From DASYCK01 sp036500205 (GTDB lineage: Bacteria > Myxococcota_A > Polyangia > Fen-1088), in NCBI GenBank assembly GCA_036500205.1, contig DASYCK010000031.1, positions 1 through 17,924 of the forward strand: DNA of 17,924 nucleotides. The letters are read 5' to 3'. This document shows positions 9,602-17,774 of the stretch, in pieces (within the stretch, counting starts at the first letter, position 1; each line of letters starts with the position of its first letter). The notes under the pieces are model-generated. The model searched no databases. It saw nothing but the letters and a program-made list of their open reading frames with translations, and had not been told where the DNA came from. Both the position numbers and the translations under genes were made by a program.

Positions 9602-11014
9602 TCAGTCGTTGAAGCCGTGCATCCGGAGCTTCTCCCAGAGGTTCTTGCGGGAGATACCCAGGATCTCGGCGGCGACGGTGCGCTTGCCGTCGGCCTGCGC
9701 CAGCGCGCGCTGCAGGTACTCGCGCTCGAACTCTTTTAGCGCCGTGCCGAGCGGGCGGGGCGGGGCGGTGGTCTCGTCAGCGATTTCGCCCGCATGCGCG
9801 ATGTCGCGGGGCAGGTGGCGGATGTCGATGTCAGCGCCGTCGGCCAACACGGCGGCGTGCTCGATGGCGTGCCCCAGCTCGCGGACGTTGCCCGGGAAGG
9901 TGAACTGCGAGAGCGCTCCCCAGGCGGCGGGAGAGAGGTTCGGCAGCGTGCGTCCCGGCCGAGTGAACTTCTTGAGGAAGTACTGGACCAGCAAGGGCAG
10001 GTCGCCACGCCGCTCGCGCAGCGGGGGGATGTCGACGTCCAGGACGTTGAGCCGGTAATAGAGGTCCTCGCGGAAGCGGCCGTCGGCGATCCGCTCCTTG
10101 AGATCGCGGTGCGTCGCCGAGATCACCCGGACGTCGACCCGCAGTGACTCGTTGGTCCCGAGCGGCTCGATGGTCCCCTCCTGCAGCACGCGCAGGAGCT
10201 TGGCCTGGGCCGGCAGGGACATCTCGGCGACCTCGTCGAGCAGCAGCGTCCCGCCGTGCGCCGCCCGGAAGCGCCCGTCGCGCCGCCGGACCGCCCCGGT
10301 GAAGGCGCCGCGCTCGTGCCCGAACAACTCAGCCTCGAGCAACGTGTCGGGGAAGGCCGCGCAGTTGACGGCCACGAAGGGGTTCCCGCGCCGCGGACCG
10401 CGTTCGTGCAGCGCGCGGGCGACCAGCTCCTTTCCGGTGCCGCTCTCGCCGCGGATCAGCACCGGCGCGTGGCTGGTGGCGATGGTGTTGACCCGATCCA
10501 TGAGCCGCAGCATCTGGGTCGAACGGCCGATCACCGTCTCGTCCGCTTTGTGCCCCGCCAGCTGCGCCCGCGCCTCCTCGAGCTCGCGCAGGAGCGCCCG
10601 GTGCTCGGCGATGCGCCGGACCCGGAGGGTGATCTCGTCGATGTCGAACGGCTTGGTCAGGTAGTCGTGGGCGCCTTCCTTGACGGCGGCCACGGCGTCC
10701 TGGACCGCCGCGAAGGCGGTCATCAAGATGACGGCGGTCTCCGGCGACTCCTGCCGGGTGCGCCGGAACAGCGTCAAGCCGTCGATCCCGGGGAGCCGGA
10801 CGTCACAGATCATGACGTCGAACAGCGTCTTGCCCACCAGGTCGAGTGCCTCGGCGCCGGTGGTGGCGACACTGACCCGGTGGCCCGCGTCGCGCAACGC
10901 TTCACCGGCCGCGAGGCCGATGTCGGGTTCGTCGTCGACGAGGAGCACGTTCAGTCCTCCGGGCCCGGACGCGAAGGACTCCACCCCTGTCTGCGTAGAA
11001 TGTTCTGCGTTCAC
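9602..11014 (-). CDS. Sigma54-dependent response regulator (NtrC/AtoC family)
   Basis: About 470 residues with three domains. An N-terminal receiver domain (about 20-135) has the acidic pair DD, the phospho-acceptor Asp71 in ICDVRLPG, and Lys121 in TKPF. The AAA+ domain (about 161-395) has Walker A GESGTGKE, the sigma54-contact loop GAFTGA and Walker B LLLDE. A Fis-type helix-turn-helix at the C-terminus contains VAAEILGISRKNLWEKL. Such proteins, once phosphorylated, remodel RpoN-polymerase at -24/-12 promoters. No histidine kinase lies nearby, so it is an orphan here. I prefer the GTG start at 11014 because GGGGA sits just upstream; a TTG at 11026 would add four residues but lacks a binding site. 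A candidate sigma54 promoter lies just upstream on the other strand (11199-11214), a typical place for a target. Confidence 0.93.
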   Translation of the reverse strand: MNAEHSTQTGVESFASGPGGLNVLLVDDEPDIGLAAGEALRDAGHRVSVATTGAEALDLVGKTLFDVMICDVRLPGIDGLTLFRRTRQESPETAVILMTAFAAVQDAVAAVKEGAHDYLTKPFDIDEITLRVRRIAEHRALLRELEEARAQLAGHKADETVIGRSTQMLRLMDRVNTIATSHAPVLIRGESGTGKELVARALHERGPRRGNPFVAVNCAAFPDTLLEAELFGHERGAFTGAVRRRDGRFRAAHGGTLLLDEVAEMSLPAQAKLLRVLQEGTIEPLGTNESLRVDVRVISATHRDLKERIADGRFREDLYYRLNVLDVDIPPLRERRGDLPLLVQYFLKKFTRPGRTLPNLSPAAWGALSQFTFPGNVRELGHAIEHAAVLADGADIDIRHLPRDIAHAGEIADETTAPPRPLGTALKEFEREYLQRALAQADGKRTVAAEILGISRKNLWEKLRMHGFND

Positions 11015-11084
11015 CGCGATCCCCAAAGACTGTTTTTAAGGTCACAGGCCCCGGAGGCAAGACAGGCGGTTCCCCGAAACGGTG

Positions 11085-11114
11085 AACGCCGTCCGATCCG
11101 CGTAACGCCGTCCG
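11085..11114. repeat. Direct repeat pair AACGCCGTCCG, possible activator binding sites
   Basis: The 11-base word AACGCCGTCCG occurs at 11085-11095 and again at 11104-11114, a 19-base step (close to two helical turns). It is flanked by the inverted pair CGGTGA (11080-11085) and TCACCG (11124-11129). The block lies between the divergent response regulator gene and the candidate -24/-12 site, about 110-140 bases upstream of the inferred start of transcription, which is a usual distance for NtrC-type upstream activator sites. The assignment as binding sites is an inference. Confidence 0.35.
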
Positions 11115-11198
11115 CGTCCACCGTCACCGCCGCGAAACATCGCCGGCGAATCTCTGGGCCAAGCCGGCGAAATCGTGTATCGCGCGCCGGCCCTGCGG

Positions 11199-11214
11199 TG
11201 GCGCCCGATCTGCA
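11199..11214 (+). promoter_or_regulatory. Candidate sigma54 (-24/-12) promoter
   Basis: TGGCGC, five bases, CTGCA matches the RpoN consensus TGGCRY-N5-TTGCW with a single mismatch (C for the first T of TTGC). The invariant GG and GC are at the correct spacing. With the GC at -13/-12, transcription would start near 11225, just before the ribosome binding site (11226-11234) of the small ORF at 11239. The gene on the other side is a sigma54 activator. Chance matches of this quality do occur in GC-rich DNA, so the weight comes from the arrangement. Confidence 0.42.
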
Positions 11215-11238
11215 TATCGCCGCGCAGAGGAGAGTCGC

Positions 11239-11391
11239 ATGCGATCACTGTTCGTGCGCTGGAGCGTCGCGGTCGTCGTCGGATTGCTGTGGGGAGCCCT
11301 CGTGCCGCCCGCGCGGCCACGCGCGGAGCAGGCCTACCAGACGCACAGGATCGGCGAGCAGCGCGTCATCGTCGATCTAACGAGGCGGTGA
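11239..11391 (+). CDS. Small exported or membrane-anchored peptide (50 residues), unrecognised
   Basis: A 50-codon ORF starting MRSLFVRW after the strong ribosome binding site AGAGGAGAG five bases upstream. The first 22 residues form a positively charged start plus the hydrophobic run WSVAVVVGLLWGALV. PPARPRA then offers a possible cleavage point before EQ, which would leave a short basic peptide of about 21 residues ending in VIVDLTRR. I do not recognise a family. Support for it being real is the ribosome binding site, the signal-like N-terminus, a candidate sigma54 promoter directly upstream and a terminator-like hairpin 27 bases after the stop. It could instead be a gene remnant or a leader peptide. 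Confidence 0.5.
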   Translation: MRSLFVRWSVAVVVGLLWGALVPPARPRAEQAYQTHRIGEQRVIVDLTRR

Positions 11392-11417
11392 CTGCTGTCA
11401 CAACCCGCGCGCAATCC

Positions 11418-11439
11418 GATTGGGCCCTGATCTTTTTTT
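11418..11439 (+). terminator. Weak intrinsic terminator-like hairpin after the small ORF
   Basis: GATTGG, loop GCC, CTGATC (11418-11432) can pair over six positions, two of them G-T wobbles, and is followed directly by seven T residues (11433-11439). It would end transcription from the small ORF before the lipoprotein gene at 11506. The stem is short, so efficiency is doubtful. In the interval 11440-11505 there is a C-rich stretch and a weak TTGATA-like element, but no promoter I would call. Confidence 0.35.
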
Positions 11440-11485
11440 GATAACGCCCCCCCGGCCCCCACACATATCCCACCAGTTAACTCTC

Positions 11486-11499
11486 ATCCCCGGGGGGAT
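11486..11499 (+). promoter_or_regulatory. Hairpin covering the ribosome binding site of the Gly-X-Y lipoprotein gene
   Basis: ATCCC (11486-11490) can pair with GGGAT (11495-11499) around the loop CGGG; a six-pair version is possible with a tighter loop. The G-run at 11492-11497 is the only plausible Shine-Dalgarno sequence for the ATG at 11506, so pairing would hide it. A role in limiting translation is an inference. Confidence 0.35.
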
Positions 11500-11505
11500 A
11501 TCAAA

Positions 11506-12120
11506 ATGACGCGCTTTCTCGGCTCCAAGAAGTTTCTGCTCACGGTTGGCGGCACGACCGCTCTGGCTCTCGCCTTGTTGATTCCGGGCTGCGGTGGCTC
11601 GGACGGCGGCGGCGCCGGAGGGGAGGGCGGCACCGCGAGCAGTGAGGGTGGGTCCAACGGGACCGGCACCGGTGGCGCCGAGACCGGCGGCAACAACGGC
11701 ACCGGCACGGGCGGTGCTGAGACCGGCGGCAACAACGGCACCGGCACCGGCGGTCAGACCGGCGAGGCCGGCAACAACGGCGGCGCTGGCCGCTTCGGCA
11801 CGGGCCAGGCCGGTAACAACGGCGGCGCTGGCCGCTTCGGCACTGGCGAGGCCGGGACGAACGGTGGCGCTGGAAGGACTGGCGGCGCTGGCCGCAACGG
11901 GGGCGCTGGGATGAACGGGGGCGCTGGCCGGACTGGCGGCGCTGGCCGGAACGGCGGCGCCGGGATGAACGGGGGCGCTGGCCGGAACGGCGGCGCGGGC
12001 CGCAACGGGGGCGCTGGCCGAAACGGCGCCGCTGGCCGGAACGGCGGCGCAGGCCGCAACGGCGCCGCCGGTGACAACGGCGCGGCCGGTGCCGTCGCCG
12101 ACGTCGCGGACGAAGGCTAG
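11506..12120 (+). CDS. Glycine-repeat lipoprotein with a collagen-like Gly-X-Y tract
   Basis: A 204-residue secreted protein. The signal peptide (MTRFLGSKKF plus a hydrophobic run) ends at LLIPGC, a passable lipobox, making Cys29 the likely lipid anchor. A low-complexity Gly/Ser region is followed by 13-residue repeats (NGTGTGGAETGGN, residues 51-63 and 64-76, then a decayed copy) and two 14-residue units (NNGGAGRFGTGQAG and a variant, 90-117). From residue 117 to 197 every third residue is Gly: 27 uninterrupted triplets, mostly GRN or GMN alternating with GGA, without any proline. The end is GAVADVADEG. No enzymatic domain is seen. Gly-rich lipoproteins are common in myxobacteria but this phase-perfect triplet tract suggests an extended polyglycine-II or collagen-like structure. 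It converges on ftsH with a 7-base gap. Confidence 0.82.
   Translation: MTRFLGSKKFLLTVGGTTALALALLIPGCGGSDGGGAGGEGGTASSEGGSNGTGTGGAETGGNNGTGTGGAETGGNNGTGTGGQTGEAGNNGGAGRFGTGQAGNNGGAGRFGTGEAGTNGGAGRTGGAGRNGGAGMNGGAGRTGGAGRNGGAGMNGGAGRNGGAGRNGGAGRNGAAGRNGGAGRNGAAGDNGAAGAVADVADEG
11854..12096 (+). repeat. 18-base tandem repeats encoding GRNGGA hexapeptides
   Basis: The Gly-X-Y region is built of 18-base units encoding Gly-Arg-Asn-Gly-Gly-Ala and close variants (Met or Asp for Arg, Thr for Asn, Ala for Gly). Synonymous differences between copies show this is not a fresh amplification of one unit. Changes in copy number would stay in frame and alter only the length of the surface tract. Confidence 0.8.
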
Positions 12121-12127
12121 TCCGCCG

Positions 12128-14113
<1,986 letters not shown>

Positions 14114-14187
14114 TTGCTGTTGAAGCTAAGGCCCAGATCGCGCGCAGCGGGGCCGATTGCCCTCGTCACTTCGGCGTAACCGCTGGG

Positions 14188-14230
14188 GGACCGCCGTTAC
14201 GGTCCGGCCCGCGGGCGTCCGAAGGACGCC
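14188..14230. other. Two adjacent perfect inverted repeats between ftsH and the kinase gene
   Basis: GGACCG (14188-14193) pairs with CGGTCC (14200-14205) around CCGTTA, and GGCGTCC (14214-14220) pairs with GGACGCC (14224-14230) around GAA. Neither is followed by a T-run on either strand, so they are not terminators. They sit in the 183-base divergent region (14114-14296) and may be regulatory sites or leader structure; function is unknown. Confidence 0.4.
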
Positions 14231-14260
14231 GGAAGGGCGCGGGTTCGACGGGCGTGCGGC

Positions 14261-14276
14261 TGGCACGGCGCTTGAG
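14261..14276 (+). promoter_or_regulatory. Weak sigma54-like sequence before the kinase gene
   Basis: TGGCAC, five bases, TTGAG fits the -24 half perfectly but breaks the invariant GC of the -12 half (GA). The predicted start near 14287 would also cut into the ribosome binding site GGAGGGG (14283-14289). It is recorded only as a candidate. Confidence 0.15.
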
Positions 14277-14296
14277 ACAGATGGAGGGGAAACCGA

Positions 14297-15574
14297 GTGG
14301 GCGAGGACACGGTCGTGCTGTGGGACAAATTGTTGGGACGGGCACCATGGCTGGCGCGCATGCGCCGCCGGGTGGATGGGGCCACCAAGCTTGGCCACTA
14401 CGAGCTCTTGCATCCATTGGGCGCCGGGGGCATGGCCGAGGTGTTCAAGGCGCGGGCCCTGGGCCCAGCCGGCTTTGAGCGTGAGGTGGTCATCAAACGG
14501 ATCCTCCCGGCCTACGGCCGGGACGAGGACTTCGTGCGGATGTTCGCCGACGAGGCTCGGATCCTGGGGTTGGTCAATCACCCGAACGTCGTGCAGGCCC
14601 TCGAGTTCGGCGAGGAAGACGGGACGCTGTACCTGGCGCTCGAGTACGTCGAGGGACCCTCGCTGTCACGTATCCTTCGCGCGCTGCGGGCCGCCAACCG
14701 TCGGATGTCGCCGGCCATCGCCGCTTACATCGCCCGCGAGATCTGTCGTGCTCTCGACTGCGTGCACCGGCTGGAAGACGAGTCGGGCGTGCGGCTCGAC
14801 GTCGTCCACCGCGACGTGACGCCGTCCAACGTGATCGTGACCCCCTGGGGCGGGGTCAAGCTGCTCGATTTCGGCGTGGCCAAGTTCGCCAGCGCCGTCC
14901 GCTCGACGCGGGAGGGGACGGTGAAGGGGAAGCCGGCCTATCTGGCGCCGGAGCAGCTGCAGGGCAAGCAGATCGACGGGCGCGTCGACCTGTTCGCGCT
15001 GGGCATCGTGATGCACGAGATGCTCTCGCTGCAGCACCTCTTCACCGGCGACAGCGATCTGCAGACGGCGAAGAAGATCATGGAGATGAAGATTCCGCGC
15101 CTACGCGCGCATCGGCCCGACGTTCCCGAAGAGCTGGAGGGGATCGTGATGCACGCCCTCGAGCGCGATCGACGCCATCGCTTCGCCACCGCGGCCGAGA
15201 TGGCCCGCGCGCTCGACGACTTCGTGGTCGCCTCCAAGCTGCACCTCGACGAGGTGGCCCGGTTCGTCCGTCAAGTCGAGGCCATCTCGCCGTTGGCGCG
15301 GCCCCTGCCAGGCGAGCGCGCGGCGCGTTCGGACGGGCCTGATGCCCGAGAGAAGGCGGCGGCAGCGGCCCGCGACAGCGATGCGGCGCCCACGTTGAAG
15401 GAGTTCGGCTTCCGGCGCGCGCTCTGGCGCCTTCGCCCGAGCGGATCACGTCTGGCGGCCGTCGTGGGGCTGGCGCTGGCGGTGCTCGGATTGACGACCG
15501 CCCTCGGCCTGCGGGTCTCGACCGCCGCCGAGGCCGCGCCCCCAGCGGCCCACTCAGCAGCTGCGCGCCGCTAG
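14297..15574 (+). CDS. Membrane-anchored Ser/Thr protein kinase (Hanks type)
   Basis: A 425-residue eukaryote-like kinase. The catalytic domain (about residues 35-310) has the glycine loop LGAGGMAEVF, Lys67 (VVIKRI), Glu86 (FADEARIL), the catalytic Asp173 in HRDVTPSN, Asp191 in DFG and the APE motif (YLAPEQ). Everything needed for phosphotransfer is present. The usual catalytic-loop Lys (HRDLKPxN) is Thr here, a variant common among myxobacterial kinases. After an Ala-rich linker a single hydrophobic helix at about 393-415 (AAVVGLALAVLGLTTALGL) leaves only about ten residues outside the membrane, with no PASTA or other sensor domain. The GTG start follows GGAGGGG; Met22 is an in-frame alternative. 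No cognate phosphatase or substrate is adjacent. It converges on the next gene with a 13-base gap. Confidence 0.92.
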   Translation: MGEDTVVLWDKLLGRAPWLARMRRRVDGATKLGHYELLHPLGAGGMAEVFKARALGPAGFEREVVIKRILPAYGRDEDFVRMFADEARILGLVNHPNVVQALEFGEEDGTLYLALEYVEGPSLSRILRALRAANRRMSPAIAAYIAREICRALDCVHRLEDESGVRLDVVHRDVTPSNVIVTPWGGVKLLDFGVAKFASAVRSTREGTVKGKPAYLAPEQLQGKQIDGRVDLFALGIVMHEMLSLQHLFTGDSDLQTAKKIMEMKIPRLRAHRPDVPEELEGIVMHALERDRRHRFATAAEMARALDDFVVASKLHLDEVARFVRQVEAISPLARPLPGERAARSDGPDAREKAAAAARDSDAAPTLKEFGFRRALWRLRPSGSRLAAVVGLALAVLGLTTALGLRVSTAAEAAPPAAHSAAARR

Positions 15575-15587
15575 CGCGCGTCGCCCT

Positions 15588-16511
15588 CTAGTTGAGAGCG
15601 ATCGCCGAGCAGGTCCCCCCGGAGAGGATCTGCGAGTAGAGCTTCTTGTAGCGGGGCTCGAGCGGGCGGTCGACCGTGCGCTCTCGCTTGCCGGGATCGT
15701 GGATGGTGATCCGTCCCGCGGTGAGCTCGGGAGCGGGGGTGTTCATCACGGTCGCGAACGCGTGATCGAGCACCGCGATGCGATGGGGATAGTGGCGGGC
15801 GTAGCCCTTGTCGATGTAGCGCGGGCCGTGGTTGTAGTGCGCCCACCAGCCGTGCGTCTTGTGGTCGCACGCGACCTCCTTGGTCACGCGCTGGCGGTGC
15901 CCCGAGGCATCGAGCTTGACGATCGTCTTGGACATGACGCCGCCGCCGTCGCGCCAGTGTGCGAGCTCGCGCGCGCCCATCTCGATGTTCTTCACGGGAT
16001 CCATGAGGTCTTTCCAGGCGACGCCGCGCACGTTGCCGTTGGTGCAACGATCGTGATCGTCGAGAAGGCAGCGGATGGCCATGAGGCCGCCGTCCTTGGC
16101 GTAGACCTTTCCGTCGCGCGTGTAGAGGCGCGCGGCCTTCTCGTTCATGTCGCTCTCATTGACCATGATGGCCAGCAACAGCGACGGAGAAAGGTTGTGG
16201 CGCTTCGCCGAGGTGGCGACGGCGTCGGCGATTCGCCCGCACTGAGAGGGCGTCCAGGCCGGCGTCTGCCAGCGGATTCGCTCTTTCACCGCGCAGACTG
16301 TCTGGGCGAGGCAGCTGTTGGCGTGCACCTCGCCGCCCGCGTCGGTGTCCAGGGCAGTGGCGGCGCCGGCGGCAGTGGCGGCAGTGGCGGCAGTGGCGGA
16401 TTGAACGGCGCCCTCGGGGGACGCCTCCGCGTGCGCGAAAGAGGGTGCCAAGCTGGCCAAAGCGGTGGCGGTACCAAAAGACAAAGATAGCTTTCGCAAA
16501 TCGGCGAACAC
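15588..16511 (-). CDS. Secreted lytic-transglycosylase-like (SLT fold) protein
   Basis: A 307-residue exported protein. The signal peptide is residues 1-28 (cleavage after SFAHA), followed by an Ala/Thr-rich linker encoded by tandem GGCAGTGGC units (16371-16397 on the plus strand). The SLT-like domain spans about 90-260: LLLAIMVNES with likely catalytic Glu119, GLMAI (142-146) in the position of the usual GLMQI, NIEMGARELAHW, and HYNHG (225-229) where AYNAG is typical. These match the order of motifs in SLT-type peptidoglycan lyases, so it probably cleaves glycan strands in the periplasm. Insertions rich in His and Cys (seven Cys in the mature protein, such as CLLDDHDRC and VACDHKTHG) depart from the standard fold and suggest disulfides. 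The start is a GTG after AGGGGAGAAG. Confidence 0.75.
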   Translation of the reverse strand: MFADLRKLSLSFGTATALASLAPSFAHAEASPEGAVQSATAATAATAAGAATALDTDAGGEVHANSCLAQTVCAVKERIRWQTPAWTPSQCGRIADAVATSAKRHNLSPSLLLAIMVNESDMNEKAARLYTRDGKVYAKDGGLMAIRCLLDDHDRCTNGNVRGVAWKDLMDPVKNIEMGARELAHWRDGGGVMSKTIVKLDASGHRQRVTKEVACDHKTHGWWAHYNHGPRYIDKGYARHYPHRIAVLDHAFATVMNTPAPELTAGRITIHDPGKRERTVDRPLEPRYKKLYSQILSGGTCSAIALN

Positions 16512-16744
16512 GGCTTCTCCCCTTTCGTTGAAACGGTGCCGACGCTCGGTCGGCGATCCGGGTATTGGGGCCGTCGCGGATTACCCGCGGTGTGGTGGCA
16601 AAGGTTTGATCCGCTCAACCGACAAGGCAAGTGCCTTGTCAAAAAAAACGTCGTCCCCCTGCGGCGTAAGACGTAATGCGGATTGCAAAAAGCAGCCAGG
16701 TCCTTGTCGCGATCTCGAAGCGCGCGGTTCACACTAGCGGCCCG
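16512..16744. promoter_or_regulatory. Divergent intergenic region with palindrome and hairpins
   Basis: The 233 bases between two divergent genes are clearly less GC-biased than the coding regions. They contain GACAAGGC-AAGT-GCCTTGTC (16621-16640), a perfect 8-base inverted repeat followed by eight A residues (16641-16648). Read on the minus strand this gives a T-run and TTGACA overlapping the palindrome edge, which resembles a -35 box with an operator, though no good -10 is seen. Two further inverted repeats, GCCGAC/GTCGGC (16538-16554) and CGCGG/CCGCG (16575-16589), would lie in the leader of the minus-strand gene. Confidence 0.4.
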
Positions 16745-17761
16745 ATGTCACGTTCCGCGACAGGCCTCGCACCGAGCCCGCTCGGGACCCCGGCGATCGC
16801 CGAGATCTGGCGCGGGGCCGCCGCCGAGATCGGCTTCTCCATCGCGCGCACGCGCGAGGCCTATGCCAGCAGCGACGGGCGAGGGACGATTTCGATCGGC
16901 GCGGACGACACGTTGGACGTCGACGACGCGTTCGCGCAGCTCGTCTTTCACGAGCTCTGTCACGCGATCACCGAAGGGGAGGCGGCGCGCGCCGCGCCCG
17001 ACTGGGGGCTGGACGATGTCTCGGCGCACGTGGTGCGCGAGCACGCGTGTCTTCGGTTCGCGGCGCAGTTGGCGGGTCGCTTCGGGTTGCGCGTCCTGAT
17101 GGCGCCGACCACCGACTACCGCGCGTACCACGACGCGCTCCCCGACGATCCGCTGGCGCCCGACGGCGATCCGGCGGTGGCGATCGCGGAGGCGGCGCGC
17201 GCACGCTTCGCGGCGTCGGGCTGGCGACCCGCGATCGAGACCGCGCTGGCTCGGACGGCCACGCTGGTATCGGCGCGCCATCCGTTGGGGTTCGACTGGG
17301 GACCAGCCGGTGAGACCTGCGGCGGCTGCGCCTGGCTGTACGTCGGCGGCCGGGGCACGGCGGTCGCGCGCTGCCGACAGACCGCGCGCGCCGTCGGCGA
17401 CGGCGTACGCACCGAACGGACCTCGCGTGCCTGCGCGCGCTGGGAGCCGCCGGTCGACTGTCAGGCCTGCGGCGCCTGCTGCCGCGAGGCTTATCACTCG
17501 GTCACCGTGTCGGTGCGGGATCCGGTCGTCTGGCGGGAGCCGCATCTGATCGTGCGTCAGGGCCACCGCTTCGAGATCCGCCGCGAAGGGGAGAACGGCG
17601 AGCGCTGCGCGGCGCTGGCTGTCGCGGAGCCCGGCGCGACGCCGCGCTACGCCTGTACGATCTATGACAACCGGCCCAATCCGTGCCGCGAATTCGCGGC
17701 CAACGGGCGGCACTGCCTCGAGGCGCGACGGCGGGTCGGGCTGTCGGTGGGCGCGGCCTAG
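16745..17761 (+). CDS. Protein combining an HExxH motif with a YkgJ-type cysteine cluster
   Basis: A 338-residue protein with two recognisable parts. The N-terminal part contains FHELCHAITEGE, with HELCH at residues 69-73, the signature of zinc metallopeptidases; Glu99 in REHACLRFA is a possible third ligand. The middle has CGGC (192-195). The C-terminal part has the YkgJ-type metal-binding pattern: CQACGACC (239-246), C288, CTIYDNRPNPC (304-314) and C324, a family annotated as putative zinc- or iron-chelating. No signal peptide is seen, so it is probably cytoplasmic. I chose ATG 16745 because the in-frame extension to 16676 uses A/T-rich codons unlike the rest of the gene; neither start has a clear ribosome binding site. 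The next gene starts 13 bases downstream. Function is unknown. Confidence 0.8.
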   Translation: MSRSATGLAPSPLGTPAIAEIWRGAAAEIGFSIARTREAYASSDGRGTISIGADDTLDVDDAFAQLVFHELCHAITEGEAARAAPDWGLDDVSAHVVREHACLRFAAQLAGRFGLRVLMAPTTDYRAYHDALPDDPLAPDGDPAVAIAEAARARFAASGWRPAIETALARTATLVSARHPLGFDWGPAGETCGGCAWLYVGGRGTAVARCRQTARAVGDGVRTERTSRACARWEPPVDCQACGACCREAYHSVTVSVRDPVVWREPHLIVRQGHRFEIRREGENGERCAALAVAEPGATPRYACTIYDNRPNPCREFAANGRHCLEARRRVGLSVGAA

Positions 17762-17774
17762 CGTCGGCGCGGCG

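Noticed and set aside
11754..12077. Minus-strand Pro-rich repeat protein (PAPPFRP units)
   Set aside because: It is the reverse-strand shadow of the Gly/Ala/Asn repeat codons, with no ribosome binding site or export signal.
11870..12090. CRISPR-like repeat array
   Set aside because: Units are 18 bases, contiguous, coding and without unique spacers.
16602..16617. Sigma54 promoter (TGGCAA followed by TTGAT)
   Set aside because: The spacing between halves is one base short and the -12 half lacks GC.
16621..16648. Rho-independent terminator
   Set aside because: The perfect stem is followed by A residues on the plus strand and preceded by T residues on the minus strand, so neither strand gives a stem followed by a U-run.
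16465..16737. 90-residue plus-strand frame in the divergent region
   Set aside because: It begins antisense inside the transglycosylase-like gene, crosses the promoter region and palindrome, and has no recognisable sequence.
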